64,000 nt of DNA. Origin: Aeromicrobium chenweiae. Its GTDB lineage: Bacteria > Actinomycetota > Actinomycetes > Propionibacteriales > Nocardioidaceae. The stretch covers positions 2,232,001 to 2,296,000 of the forward strand of contig NZ_CP026952.1 of the NCBI RefSeq assembly GCF_003065605.1, given 5' to 3'. Of this stretch, positions 52,514 to 60,022 are shown piece after piece (the stretch's first letter is position 1; the number at the start of each line of letters is the position of its first letter). Made by a program: the position numbers and the translations under genes. The notes under the pieces are model-generated. The model was given only the letters and a program-made list of their open reading frames with translations. It was not told the DNA's origin and made no database searches.

Positions 52514-52741
52514 TCAGCGGCGGCCGCGCGGACGCGGCTTGGGACCGGAGCGGCGCTCCCCCGGCGCCTTGTAGGTGCCCTCGGCGACACGCGCCATGAG
52601 CAGCTGCTGGTCACCCTTCTCGGCCTCGCGGACGAACTGGTGCGCGCGCTCGCCGCGCAGCACCGCCGCCTCGACGCCGTGGTGGGAGATGACGACCTGC
52701 TTGTCGCGCACCGTCCACTCGTACCCGCTGGGGCGGCTCAT
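52514..52741 (-). CDS. Small conserved-type hypothetical protein (75 aa)
   Basis: 75-residue basic protein, MSRPSGYEWTVRDKQVVISH, with a helix HQFVREAEKGDQQLLMARV and an Arg/Pro-rich end (PGERRSGPKPRPRGRR) typical of nucleic-acid-binding tails. The start overlaps the stop of the glutamine amidotransferase gene (ATGA), so it is translationally coupled. Function unknown. Confidence 0.7.
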   Translation of the reverse strand: MSRPSGYEWTVRDKQVVISHHGVEAAVLRGERAHQFVREAEKGDQQLLMARVAEGTYKAPGERRSGPKPRPRGRR

Positions 52742-53418
52742 CGGCCGACGCCCAGGTAGTGCAGCGCGGCATCCGTGAGGCCGTTGGCGAGGTTGCGGGC
52801 CCGCGGCGCGTTGGCGTACGCCTGGCGGATCAGGTCCTTGGGGTCCTCGCCGGTGTCACCGAAGTAGGCGTCGTTGACCCAGCGCTCGTACGTCTGCGGG
52901 GTCACCTCGGGGTGGAACTGCCACGCGATCGCCCGCGCACCGAAGGCGTCGTCGATGAAGCACTGCGGACCACGCCACGACGTACCGAGCACCAGGGACG
53001 TCGGCCCGGGCGCGAACACGTCCTTGTGCATCTGCCCCCACGGTCCCTCCGGGCACAGGACCGGGTCGGTCGTGTCGACGCGATCCCACCCCAGCTCGGG
53101 GCGGTCGGAGCGCCACGACGTGCCGCCGAGGGCGCGCGCCATGATCTGGGCGCCGTAGCAGATGCCCATCACCGGCGTCCGGTTCGCGAGGGCGGACCGG
53201 ACGAGCTTGATCTCGTCCGTCACGGGCACGATCCACCGGTCGTCGTGGGCGGACTTGTCCGAGCCGAGCAGCAGGATCAGGTCGCTGCCGCCGAGGGCGT
53301 CGTACGCCGTCAGGTCGTCACGGTCCAGCTCGATGATCTCGCCACCGTGCTCGATGAGCCTGTCGACGACGTAGCCGCCGTCCCTGTCGGCCGCATCGGC
53401 GACCACGTGAATCCGCAT
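52738..53418 (-). CDS. Class I glutamine amidotransferase-like protein
   Basis: 226-residue type 1 glutamine amidotransferase. The nucleophile elbow is GICYGAQIMA (Cys) and the His-Glu pair is WQFHPEVTP. It resembles GMP-synthase-type or GuaA-like stand-alone amidotransferases of actinobacteria. Start at 53418 gives MRIHVVADAADRDGGYVVDR. Acceptor partner unknown. Coupled to the following 75-residue gene. Confidence 0.87.
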   Translation of the reverse strand: MRIHVVADAADRDGGYVVDRLIEHGGEIIELDRDDLTAYDALGGSDLILLLGSDKSAHDDRWIVPVTDEIKLVRSALANRTPVMGICYGAQIMARALGGTSWRSDRPELGWDRVDTTDPVLCPEGPWGQMHKDVFAPGPTSLVLGTSWRGPQCFIDDAFGARAIAWQFHPEVTPQTYERWVNDAYFGDTGEDPKDLIRQAYANAPRARNLANGLTDAALHYLGVGR

Positions 53419-53450
53419 GACCCCATTGTCCCCCACCCAGGACATGACGA

Positions 53451-53490
53451 AGCCCGGCGTGGTCACCTTCCCTTGTGACCTCGCCGGGCT
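53451..53490 (-). terminator. Hairpin terminator after LysM gene
   Basis: AGCCCGGCGTGGTCAC and GTGACCTCGCCGGGCT form a 16-bp stem with one mismatch, 21 bases after the stop of the LysM gene. Confidence 0.8.
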
Positions 53491-53511
53491 GCGTCGTGGT
53501 GACGGCGCGGA

Positions 53512-53895
53512 CTACTTGTCGTAGACCGGCACCGCGATCTCCGAACCCATCTGCAGGGCGGAGGCGTTGGGGAGCGAGTTGAGCTCGATGATGTCGTCCA
53601 CGGTCTGGCGGATGTCGCCGTTGGGGTTCGCCTCGGCGGCGATCTCCCACAGCGTGTGGCCGGCCATGACGCGGACGGAGGTGGTGGCCTCGGGTGCGCC
53701 GGCCTCGCCGGTGGCTGTCGACGACGGGCCGAACATGACGGCCAGCACCGCGATGGCGATGACGGCGGCGGCCAGGATGACGGCCTTGCCGCGGCGGGTC
53801 AGCCGGACGTGCGCGGCTGCCGGCTTCGGCGCGGGGACGATGCGCAGCGGGCGCATCTCGCGGGCGTTGAACTGGTTGAACGTGATGGTGCTCAT
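53512..53895 (-). CDS. SOS-linked LysM membrane protein (ChiZ/DivS-like candidate)
   Basis: 127 residues: cytoplasmic basic part (1-37), one membrane helix (38-55), Ser/Thr linker, C-terminal LysM domain (73-124, VRVMAGHTLWEIAAEANPNG). LysM proteins near lexA in mycobacteria (ChiZ/Rv2719c) and DivS of corynebacteria are SOS-induced division inhibitors with this layout. Here a LexA box lies 85 bases upstream, with a second, imperfect copy behind it. lexA is 2.2 kb away, separated by yihY and an SDR gene, so the classical neighbour is displaced. The division-inhibitor function is inference. Confidence 0.82.
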   Translation of the reverse strand: MSTITFNQFNAREMRPLRIVPAPKPAAAHVRLTRRGKAVILAAAVIAIAVLAVMFGPSSTATGEAGAPEATTSVRVMAGHTLWEIAAEANPNGDIRQTVDDIIELNSLPNASALQMGSEIAVPVYDK

Positions 53896-53979
53896 GGGTG
53901 CCTCCGTGGGGGAAGTGAGACGGTGTGTGGTCTTGGTGGTTCGAGCGAACGCTGCTCTCGATGTCATTCGATGGGTACG

Positions 53980-54007
53980 AACAGGCGTTCGATCGAACAC
54001 ATGTACG
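53980..54007. promoter_or_regulatory. LexA (SOS) box pair before LysM gene
   Basis: GAACAGGCGTTC (53980-53991) is a perfect GAAC-N4-GTTC. A second copy GAACACATGTAC (53996-54007) has one change. The spacing of 16 bases allows binding of two LexA dimers. Confidence 0.75.
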
Positions 54008-54174
54008 ACAATAGGGGCCGCCTCCGACAAAAGGAAGCATCTGTCGAACACAATTTCGAACAGGCCTGCGCACTTACTGTGATTGCAGCGAAAAGTCGCC
54101 TCCCGTTTTGCCGGGGTGCTCGGCCAGGACGCGCTCGGCGGGCACCTGTCCCCCGGCGCCACTACGTTCGACGC

Positions 54175-55164
54175 ATGAACGCGAAGAGCACGATCCTCAC
54201 CGCCTGGAAGCAGGCGTCCGCGCAGCAGGCACCGCTGCTGGCGGCAGGAGTGGCGTTCTACACGTTCTTGTCCCTGTTCCCCGCCCTGATCGCGTCCGTG
54301 CTCGTGTACGGCCTGGTGGCGTCCCCCGAGACCGTGGCGCGACAGTCGAAGGAGATCACCGACGCACTGCCTGCCGACGCGGCGTCGCTGGTGGTCGGCC
54401 AGCTCGACTCCCTCACCCAGACGTCACCCGGGTCGCTGGGCCTCGGACTGGTCGTCGCGGTGGCGCTGGCCTTCTACAGCGCGTCCGGCGGCGTCGGCAA
54501 CCTGGTCACGGCGATCAACGCGATGTTCGGCATCCGTGACAACCGGAACTTCTTCAAGAAGAAGCTGCTGGCGCTCGGCCTCACGGTGGGTGCCATCGTC
54601 TTCTTCCTCGTGATGATCGCCTTGGTCGCGGCGGCCCCCGCGTTCTTCAACCTGATCGACATCGTCCCCGGTGTCCGGATCGTGCTGGAGGTCCTGCGCT
54701 GGGGCCTGCTGCTGGGCGCGCTCGTCGTCGCGATCGGCGTGCTGTTCCGCATCGCGCCGGACCGCTCGGAGCACACCGCCCTGGTGACGAAGGGCGTCCT
54801 CGTGGCCAGCCTGATGTGGGTGGCGGTGTCGCTCGCCTTCTCCCTCTACGTCGACAACTTCGGCAGCTACGGCAAGACGTACGGCGCGCTCGCCGGAGTC
54901 GTCGTGCTGCTGCTGTGGCTCTGGATCGGCCTCTACGCGATCCTGCTCGGCGCGACCGTCGAGGCGGTCCGCGAGAAGGTCGTCACGGCGGAGACCGTCG
55001 CCGAGGACGCCGAGATCGCCGATCTGCGCGGCGCGGAGGCCAACGGCGACGAGGTCCCGGTCGAGATCACCTACGACGAAGAGGTGGAGGACGTCCCGGC
55101 CGAGACGAAGACGCCCGTCTTCAAGCGGCTTCGCAACCCGTTCCGTCGAGCCCCGCGCGACTGA
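54175..55164 (+). CDS. YihY/BrkB-family membrane protein
   Basis: 329 residues with six predicted membrane helices (for example LAAGVAFYTFLSLFPALIAS, GLLLGALVVAIGVLFRIAPD, GVVVLLLWLWIGLYAILLGA) and an acidic cytoplasmic C terminus (EITYDEEVEDVPAETKTP). Typical for the YihY family, long annotated as RNase BN by error; the true activity is unknown, probably transport or envelope related. Divergent from the LysM gene over 279 bases, which include the SOS boxes. Convergent with the SDR gene, six bases apart. Confidence 0.87.
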   Translation: MNAKSTILTAWKQASAQQAPLLAAGVAFYTFLSLFPALIASVLVYGLVASPETVARQSKEITDALPADAASLVVGQLDSLTQTSPGSLGLGLVVAVALAFYSASGGVGNLVTAINAMFGIRDNRNFFKKKLLALGLTVGAIVFFLVMIALVAAAPAFFNLIDIVPGVRIVLEVLRWGLLLGALVVAIGVLFRIAPDRSEHTALVTKGVLVASLMWVAVSLAFSLYVDNFGSYGKTYGALAGVVVLLLWLWIGLYAILLGATVEAVREKVVTAETVAEDAEIADLRGAEANGDEVPVEITYDEEVEDVPAETKTPVFKRLRNPFRRAPRD

Positions 55165-55170
55165 CGTCGG

Positions 55171-56007
55171 TCAGCGCAGCCCGGCCTTCTTGAGCCGGCG
55201 CGCGCCCACCTTGCGCAGCAGCGGGTCGGCCCACAGCGCGAGCGACGGGGACAACGTCGCGGTGCGCCCGATCGCCCCGCGCCACACCGGGATCGTCTTG
55301 TAGATCCGCCGGGTCCCGAACATCCCGACGAGCTCCTGGGCGACCTGGGTCGGCGTCAGCATGACGCCCGCGGCGAGGATCTCGCGCGCGCCGCCGTTGA
55401 CGTCGAAGCCCTCGACCATCTTGGTGTCGACGCCGTCCGGGCAGAGCGCGTGGACGCGGATCCGGTCGGCGTGCAGCTCGGACGCCAGCGAGGTGGTCAG
55501 CGACAGCACGGCAGCCTTCGTCGCGGCGTACACGCTCAGGCCCGGCACCGGCGCGTGCGCGCTGAGCGAGGCCATGATCCCGATCTCGCCGCCCCGGATC
55601 CCCTCCGACGACTGGTTGCGGAACACGTCGGCCGCAGCTCGTACGCCCCACATCACGCCGAGGACGTTGACGTCGACCATCAGGCGCACCTGCTCGACCG
55701 ACAGCGAGGTGAGGTCACCGTCCATTCCGACGCCGGCGTTGCAGACCCACGCGCCGAGGGGCGCGATCTCCCGGGCCCGCTCGGCGATCTCCCGGTTGGC
55801 GGCTGGGTCGGTGACGTCGAGCCGCAGCCCGGCGGCCGCCCCGATCTCGCGTGCAGTGCGCTCCGCGCCGTCCCCGTCCACGTCAGTGACCAGGACCTCG
55901 TACCCCAGGCGCACCAGCTCGATCGCGATCGCGCGACCGATGCCCCGCGCACCTCCCGTGACGACGGCTGAACGAGGACTGCCGGGCTTCACGGGGGTCT
56001 TGTGCAC
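55171..56007 (-). CDS. Short-chain dehydrogenase/reductase
   Basis: 278-residue SDR. TGGARGIGRAIAIEL, DVDGDGAERTA (acidic end of strand 2, so NAD or NADP ambiguous), CNAGVGMDG, ASLSAHAPVPGLSVYAATKA with YxxxK. A C-terminal extension rich in Arg/Lys (PLLRKVGARRLKKAGLR) is usual in a branch of actinobacterial SDRs. GTG start at 56007. Divergent from lexA, with the SOS box in between. Substrate unknown. Confidence 0.87.
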   Translation of the reverse strand: MHKTPVKPGSPRSAVVTGGARGIGRAIAIELVRLGYEVLVTDVDGDGAERTAREIGAAAGLRLDVTDPAANREIAERAREIAPLGAWVCNAGVGMDGDLTSLSVEQVRLMVDVNVLGVMWGVRAAADVFRNQSSEGIRGGEIGIMASLSAHAPVPGLSVYAATKAAVLSLTTSLASELHADRIRVHALCPDGVDTKMVEGFDVNGGAREILAAGVMLTPTQVAQELVGMFGTRRIYKTIPVWRGAIGRTATLSPSLALWADPLLRKVGARRLKKAGLR

Positions 56008-56044
56008 CGACCCAACCTAGGGGGCGGCCGCCGCGACACGCCAT

Positions 56045-56058
56045 CGAACATATGTTTG
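56045..56058. promoter_or_regulatory. LexA (SOS) box of lexA
   Basis: CGAACATATGTTTG, near-consensus GAAC-N4-GTTT, 33 bases before the lexA start. The GTTT half matches the mycobacterial lexA box type, so autoregulation is expected; it may also affect the divergent SDR. Confidence 0.85.
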
Positions 56059-56091
56059 AACATCGGGTGTGATCCGCGTTAACCTCTTGCC

Positions 56092-56832
56092 ATGACCGAT
56101 GATCGCAACGCAGACGTCACCGAGCTCCCCGACGGGCCCGCCGACTCCACCGGACTGACCGCGCGCCAGCGCAAGGTGCTCGAGTTCCTGCGCGACGAGA
56201 TCGAGACGCGCGGCTACCCGCCCAGCATGCGCGAGATCGGTGCCGCGGTGGGCCTGACCAGCACGTCGTCGGTCGCCCACCAGCTCCGCGCCCTCGAGGG
56301 GCTCGGGTACGTCAAGCGCGACCCCAACCGTCCCCGGGCGCTCGAGATCTTCCTGCCCGACGTCATCGCGGCCCGGCGCTCGATGAGCGCTGCGCCGGAG
56401 CCGTCCGACGCCGCTGACTCCCCGTTCGACGAGACCGGCATCAACGACGCCGCCCCGTCCGCGGTCAACATCCCGATGGTCGGTCGCATCGCGGCCGGCG
56501 GTCCGATCCTGGCCGAGGAGCGGGTCGAGGAGATCTTCCCGATGCCCAAGTCCCTGGTCGGCGACGGCACGCTGTTCATGCTCGAGGTCTCCGGCGACTC
56601 GATGATCGACGCGGCCATCTGCAACGGCGACTACGTCGTCATCCGCCAGCAGCCCAACGCCGAGAACGGTGAGATCGTCGCGGCGATGCTCGACGGCGAG
56701 GCCACGGTCAAGACCTTCCAGCGCAAGAACGGCCAGGTCTGGCTGCTCCCGCACAACGACGACTACTCCCCCATCGACGGCACCCACGCCACGATCCTGG
56801 GCAAGGTCACCGCGGTCATCCGCCGCGTCTGA
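56092..56832 (+). CDS. lexA: SOS repressor LexA
   Basis: 246-residue autoproteolytic repressor. Winged helix at 20-85 ([40 protein letters not shown]), acidic linker (100-125), peptidase S24 at 126-246: cleavage site Ala135-Gly136 in GRIAAGGPI, catalytic Ser170 in [10 protein letters not shown] and Lys207 in [11 protein letters not shown] standard actinobacterial LexA with a longer linker. Autoregulated by its own box. It probably controls the LysM gene and the two DUF222-HNH genes in this window. The tandem hairpin repeats follow the stop. Confidence 0.97.
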   Translation: MTDDRNADVTELPDGPADSTGLTARQRKVLEFLRDEIETRGYPPSMREIGAAVGLTSTSSVAHQLRALEGLGYVKRDPNRPRALEIFLPDVIAARRSMSAAPEPSDAADSPFDETGINDAAPSAVNIPMVGRIAAGGPILAEERVEEIFPMPKSLVGDGTLFMLEVSGDSMIDAAICNGDYVVIRQQPNAENGEIVAAMLDGEATVKTFQRKNGQVWLLPHNDDYSPIDGTHATILGKVTAVIRRV

Positions 56833-56850
56833 ACCCCGACCCCCGCGGGG

Positions 56851-56991
56851 GCGGTGGATCCTCCACCGTTTGAAGCCGATTTCGGGCCCAGACGGTGGCA
56901 TACGCACCGCCGCACCCCGGGCCCCGCTGGCGCGGTGCATCCTCCACTGTCTGAAGCCGATTTCGCGCTCAAACGGTGGCGTATGCACCGC
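56851..56991. repeat. Two tandem 60-bp palindromic elements (REP-like) between lexA and galE
   Basis: Copies at 56851-56910 and 56932-56991, 81 bases apart start-to-start. Each begins GCGGTG(C/G)ATCC and ends GCACCGC; arms of about 23 bases pair with four mismatches around AGCCGATTTCG. Convergent genes lexA and galE end on either side, so each copy could terminate transcripts in both directions. Confidence 0.85.
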
Positions 56992-57013
56992 GCCCGCACG
57001 GGCCTGGCAGGGG

Positions 57014-57979
57014 TCAGCCGGCGTGGGCCTGGCGGGCGTCCCAGGCGCTCTTGACCATCTCGGCGACCGAGTGGCGCATGGTCCAGTCCAGGTCGCGCGA
57101 GGCGAGCTCGCCGGACGCCACGATGCGGGCCGGGTCGCCGGGACGCCGGTCGGCGATCTCCGGCTCGAACGCGATGCCGGTCGCCTCGGCCACCGCCGTC
57201 ATGATCTCCCGCACGGAGACGCCGTCGCCGCTGCCCAGGTTGTAGACCGGCTCCAGGGTCTCGCCGGCGAGCAGCTTCTGTGCCGCGACGACGTGGGCGT
57301 CCGCGAGGTCGGCGACGTGGATGTAGTCACGGACGCACGTGCCGTCCGGCGTCGGGTAGTCGTTGCCGTTGATCCGCGGCGTCCGGCCCTCGAGCAGTGC
57401 CTCGATGACCAGCGGGAAGAGGTTGTGCGGGCTGGTGTCGTACAGGTCGGGCACGGCGGAGCCGACGACGTTGAAGTAGCGGAGCGACGTGTGGTGCAGC
57501 GGGAACGCCCGCGCGGAGTCGCGCAGCAGCCACTCCCCGATCAGCTTGCTCTCGCCGTACGGGGACTCCGGCGCCGTCGCCGTCGCCTCGGTGACCAGCT
57601 CGACGTCCGGCGTGCCGTACACCGCCGCGCTGGAGGAGAACACGACCTTGTCGACGTCCGCCTCGTGCATGGCCTGCAGGAGGCTGACCGTTCCCTGCAC
57701 GTTCTGCTCGTACGTGTGCAGCGGACGCTGCACCGACACCCCGGCGTACTTGAAGCCCGCGAGGTGCACGACGGCCTCGACCCGGTGCTCGACCATCGCC
57801 TTGGCGACGACCGCGGTGTCCAGGATGTTGCTGTCGATCAGGACGACGTCGTCGGGGACGAACTCGCGGTGACCGCTGGAGAAGTCGTCGACCACGACGC
57901 AGTCGAGACCCGCCAGACGGAACGCGCGGACGATGTGTGAGCCGATGTAGCCGGCGCCGCCGGTGACGAGCACAGTCAT
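57014..57979 (-). CDS. galE: UDP-glucose 4-epimerase
   Basis: 321-residue extended SDR interconverting UDP-glucose and UDP-galactose. The NAD loop GGAGYIGSHIV, catalytic SSSAAVYG and YGESK (YxxxK), and YNLGSGDGVSVREI near the end are all present. ATG at 57979. Downstream of the large secreted gene (25-base gap) on the same strand, so it may be cotranscribed; a link between galactosylation and surface proteins is possible but not shown. Confidence 0.93.
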   Translation of the reverse strand: MTVLVTGGAGYIGSHIVRAFRLAGLDCVVVDDFSSGHREFVPDDVVLIDSNILDTAVVAKAMVEHRVEAVVHLAGFKYAGVSVQRPLHTYEQNVQGTVSLLQAMHEADVDKVVFSSSAAVYGTPDVELVTEATATAPESPYGESKLIGEWLLRDSARAFPLHHTSLRYFNVVGSAVPDLYDTSPHNLFPLVIEALLEGRTPRINGNDYPTPDGTCVRDYIHVADLADAHVVAAQKLLAGETLEPVYNLGSGDGVSVREIMTAVAEATGIAFEPEIADRRPGDPARIVASGELASRDLDWTMRHSVAEMVKSAWDARQAHAG

Positions 57980-58004
57980 GGTCACCACCCTCTCAGGTCG
58001 CGGC

Positions 58005-59939
58005 TCACCCCTTGAAGCGGAGGGTCCCGACGTTGTAGCCCTTGCCGGCCTTGACCTTCACCGAGTGCCGGCCGGTGAACGTGCGACCGATGCCGCGCCA
58101 CGAGTCGGAGTTGACCGAGATCGTCCACTTCCCGCTCGGCAGGCCCGCGATGTAGAAGACGCCCTTGCTGTCGGTCACGTCGGTGCGGATCACGCGGGTG
58201 CCGGACGACGAGGACAGCCGGACCATGAGTTCCTTGTTCGTCTTGCCCTTGGCCCGGGTGACGCGTCCCTTGACGACAGCGCCCTGGCGGTTGCGCGAGG
58301 TCTTCTTGGTCACCGACTTGCCGGTGCCCGAGACGTCGAGCGTGTTGATCGTGCCAGCGCCACGTGCCTTGCAGTAGCCGCGGTACATCCAGCCCTTGAA
58401 GCCCCTGGGGATCGAGTTCTGCTTGCCGGTGGCCGGGTTGGGACGGGCGGTGCGGGCGATGCGCTCGAAGCCGCTGTTCGCGTTGCCGGACAGGTTGCGC
58501 AGGCGCTTGAACGCCTTCCAGGTCTCCGAGCGACGGTCCAGCCCCTTGAAGTACAGGTTGTTGTTCGAGAACTTGCTCGGGTACCAGTCCGAGCAACCCG
58601 TGCGTCGGCCGACCTCGACCCAGTACAGGCCCGGCGCCACGTTCGTGAACGTCCGGCTGCCCTTGCTGTCGGCCTGTCCCTCCGCGACGACCGGCGCGTC
58701 GAGGATGCCGACGCCCGGGACCTTCTCGCGCAGCCGCACCCAGCGATCGCCCTGGGCCGTGGGCTTGTACGCCGGCGAGAACGACGCCTTGACCTTGACG
58801 GTGTTGTTGCTCTGCCCCGCCGGGAGCGCCTTGCCGGCCAGCGGCGAGCTCAGCGTGATGAGGTTGGCGCGGCTCCGCTTGTAGCTGGTGGCGTCGTAGC
58901 AGCTGCCGTAGCGGGTGCCGCTCTTGCCGTACCAGGCCTGCGTCTTGCTGTTGCGGGCGCCGACCATGTAGCGGTTGGCGCTGGACGAGGTCATCGGCAG
59001 GAACGTCACCCGGTACGCCCCGCTGCTCGATGCCGAGGTGCGACCGAAGATGTTCGCGCAGTACGGGAGGTCGAACTCGCGGGTCACCCGGGATCCGCCG
59101 CCGAAGCTCGCCGGCGGGGACGCGACCGTGACGTCCGCACCCGCCGCGGTCGTGCCCGAGACGGACGCGTAGCGGAAGTCGGCGACGTAGTCGCTGGTCC
59201 GCGTGGCCTTGACCGCGGTGCCATCGCGCAGGTGCGCGCCGCCGCCGGCAGGCCGACCGCTGGAGCCCCGCCAGTACCAGGAACGCCGGATGCCGTCCTG
59301 GTCCGTGCCGCTGAGGCGCAGGCGGTACGGCGCGCTGGCCGTGTTGCGCGCACCGAGGCTGACGTTCAGCGAGTAGCGCCCGCCGTTGCCGCTGATGTCC
59401 TGGCCCTTGACGATCTTGGTGTTGCCGCCGCGCAGCACCGAGATCAGGTCGACGCGCAAGTTCGACGCGAGCACCGGGCCGTACCCGGTGACGGTGCCGC
59501 GGATCTGCTGGCGCGAGACGAGCGTCTCGGTGCGGATCTTGCGGTAGTAGTGCGTGATGTTGCGGGGCTTGTCCTCGTCGACCTTGACCGACACGTTGCT
59601 GACGGACCGGTAGTCACGTCCCGCGACGGCCGGCGCGTTGTGCGGGTTGACCCGCGCGTTGGTGTGCATCGCGATCGCGACACGCGCCGACGACCGTCCC
59701 TTCACCTTGTACTTGCGGACCCGCGGCTTGCCGGTGTCGTCGGTGAACGACAGCTTGCCCTTGCAGGTCGCCTTGGACGCGCACTTGACGGACACGCTTC
59801 CGGTGCCGCTCGAGGAGATCGCGATCCCCGTGGACTTGACCGAGAGCTTGTAGCTCGCTGCTTCGGCCGGCCCGGCTGTCAGGAAGGCGGCGACCACTGC
59901 GACTGCAGCGGAGGCGATGACGGGTGTGCGCAGTCTCAT
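58005..59939 (-). CDS. Large secreted protein with carboxypeptidase-regulatory-like C terminus (copy B)
   Basis: 644-residue exported, basic protein. Signal peptide at 1-28 (AFLTAGPAEAASY). No enzyme motif. Long beta-rich tract with paired Cys segments (KCASKATCKGKL, CANIFG, GSCYD, TGCSDWYPS, GYCKARGAG). The last 90 residues form a carboxypeptidase-regulatory-like beta-sandwich (GRVTRAKGKTNKELMVRLSS, GLPSGKWTISVNSDSWRGIG, then GYNVGTLRFKG). Full-length paralog of the gene at 60023-61936: shared TAQGDRWVRLREKVPG, VVAEGQADSKGSRTFTNVAP versus VVAERAANGAGNGVFTNVAP, and GRRTGCSDWYP. Possibly an adhesin or S-layer-like protein; not identified. Confidence 0.8.
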   Translation of the reverse strand: MRLRTPVIASAAVAVVAAFLTAGPAEAASYKLSVKSTGIAISSSGTGSVSVKCASKATCKGKLSFTDDTGKPRVRKYKVKGRSSARVAIAMHTNARVNPHNAPAVAGRDYRSVSNVSVKVDEDKPRNITHYYRKIRTETLVSRQQIRGTVTGYGPVLASNLRVDLISVLRGGNTKIVKGQDISGNGGRYSLNVSLGARNTASAPYRLRLSGTDQDGIRRSWYWRGSSGRPAGGGAHLRDGTAVKATRTSDYVADFRYASVSGTTAAGADVTVASPPASFGGGSRVTREFDLPYCANIFGRTSASSSGAYRVTFLPMTSSSANRYMVGARNSKTQAWYGKSGTRYGSCYDATSYKRSRANLITLSSPLAGKALPAGQSNNTVKVKASFSPAYKPTAQGDRWVRLREKVPGVGILDAPVVAEGQADSKGSRTFTNVAPGLYWVEVGRRTGCSDWYPSKFSNNNLYFKGLDRRSETWKAFKRLRNLSGNANSGFERIARTARPNPATGKQNSIPRGFKGWMYRGYCKARGAGTINTLDVSGTGKSVTKKTSRNRQGAVVKGRVTRAKGKTNKELMVRLSSSSGTRVIRTDVTDSKGVFYIAGLPSGKWTISVNSDSWRGIGRTFTGRHSVKVKAGKGYNVGTLRFKG

Positions 59940-59982
59940 TCGGGTCCCCGAAACTCAAGTTGCGTGCAGACAGATCCTCCGC

Positions 59983-59991
59983 AGGCTATCA
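59983..59991 (-). promoter_or_regulatory. Shared element before secreted paralog B
   Basis: TGATAGCCT on the minus strand, 44 bases before the ATG. The same nine bases occur 37 bases before paralog A. Likely a common -10 region or site, not tested. Confidence 0.4.
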
Positions 59992-60022
59992 AACTTCGCG
60001 GAAGGGTCCAGGGTCCCGACGA

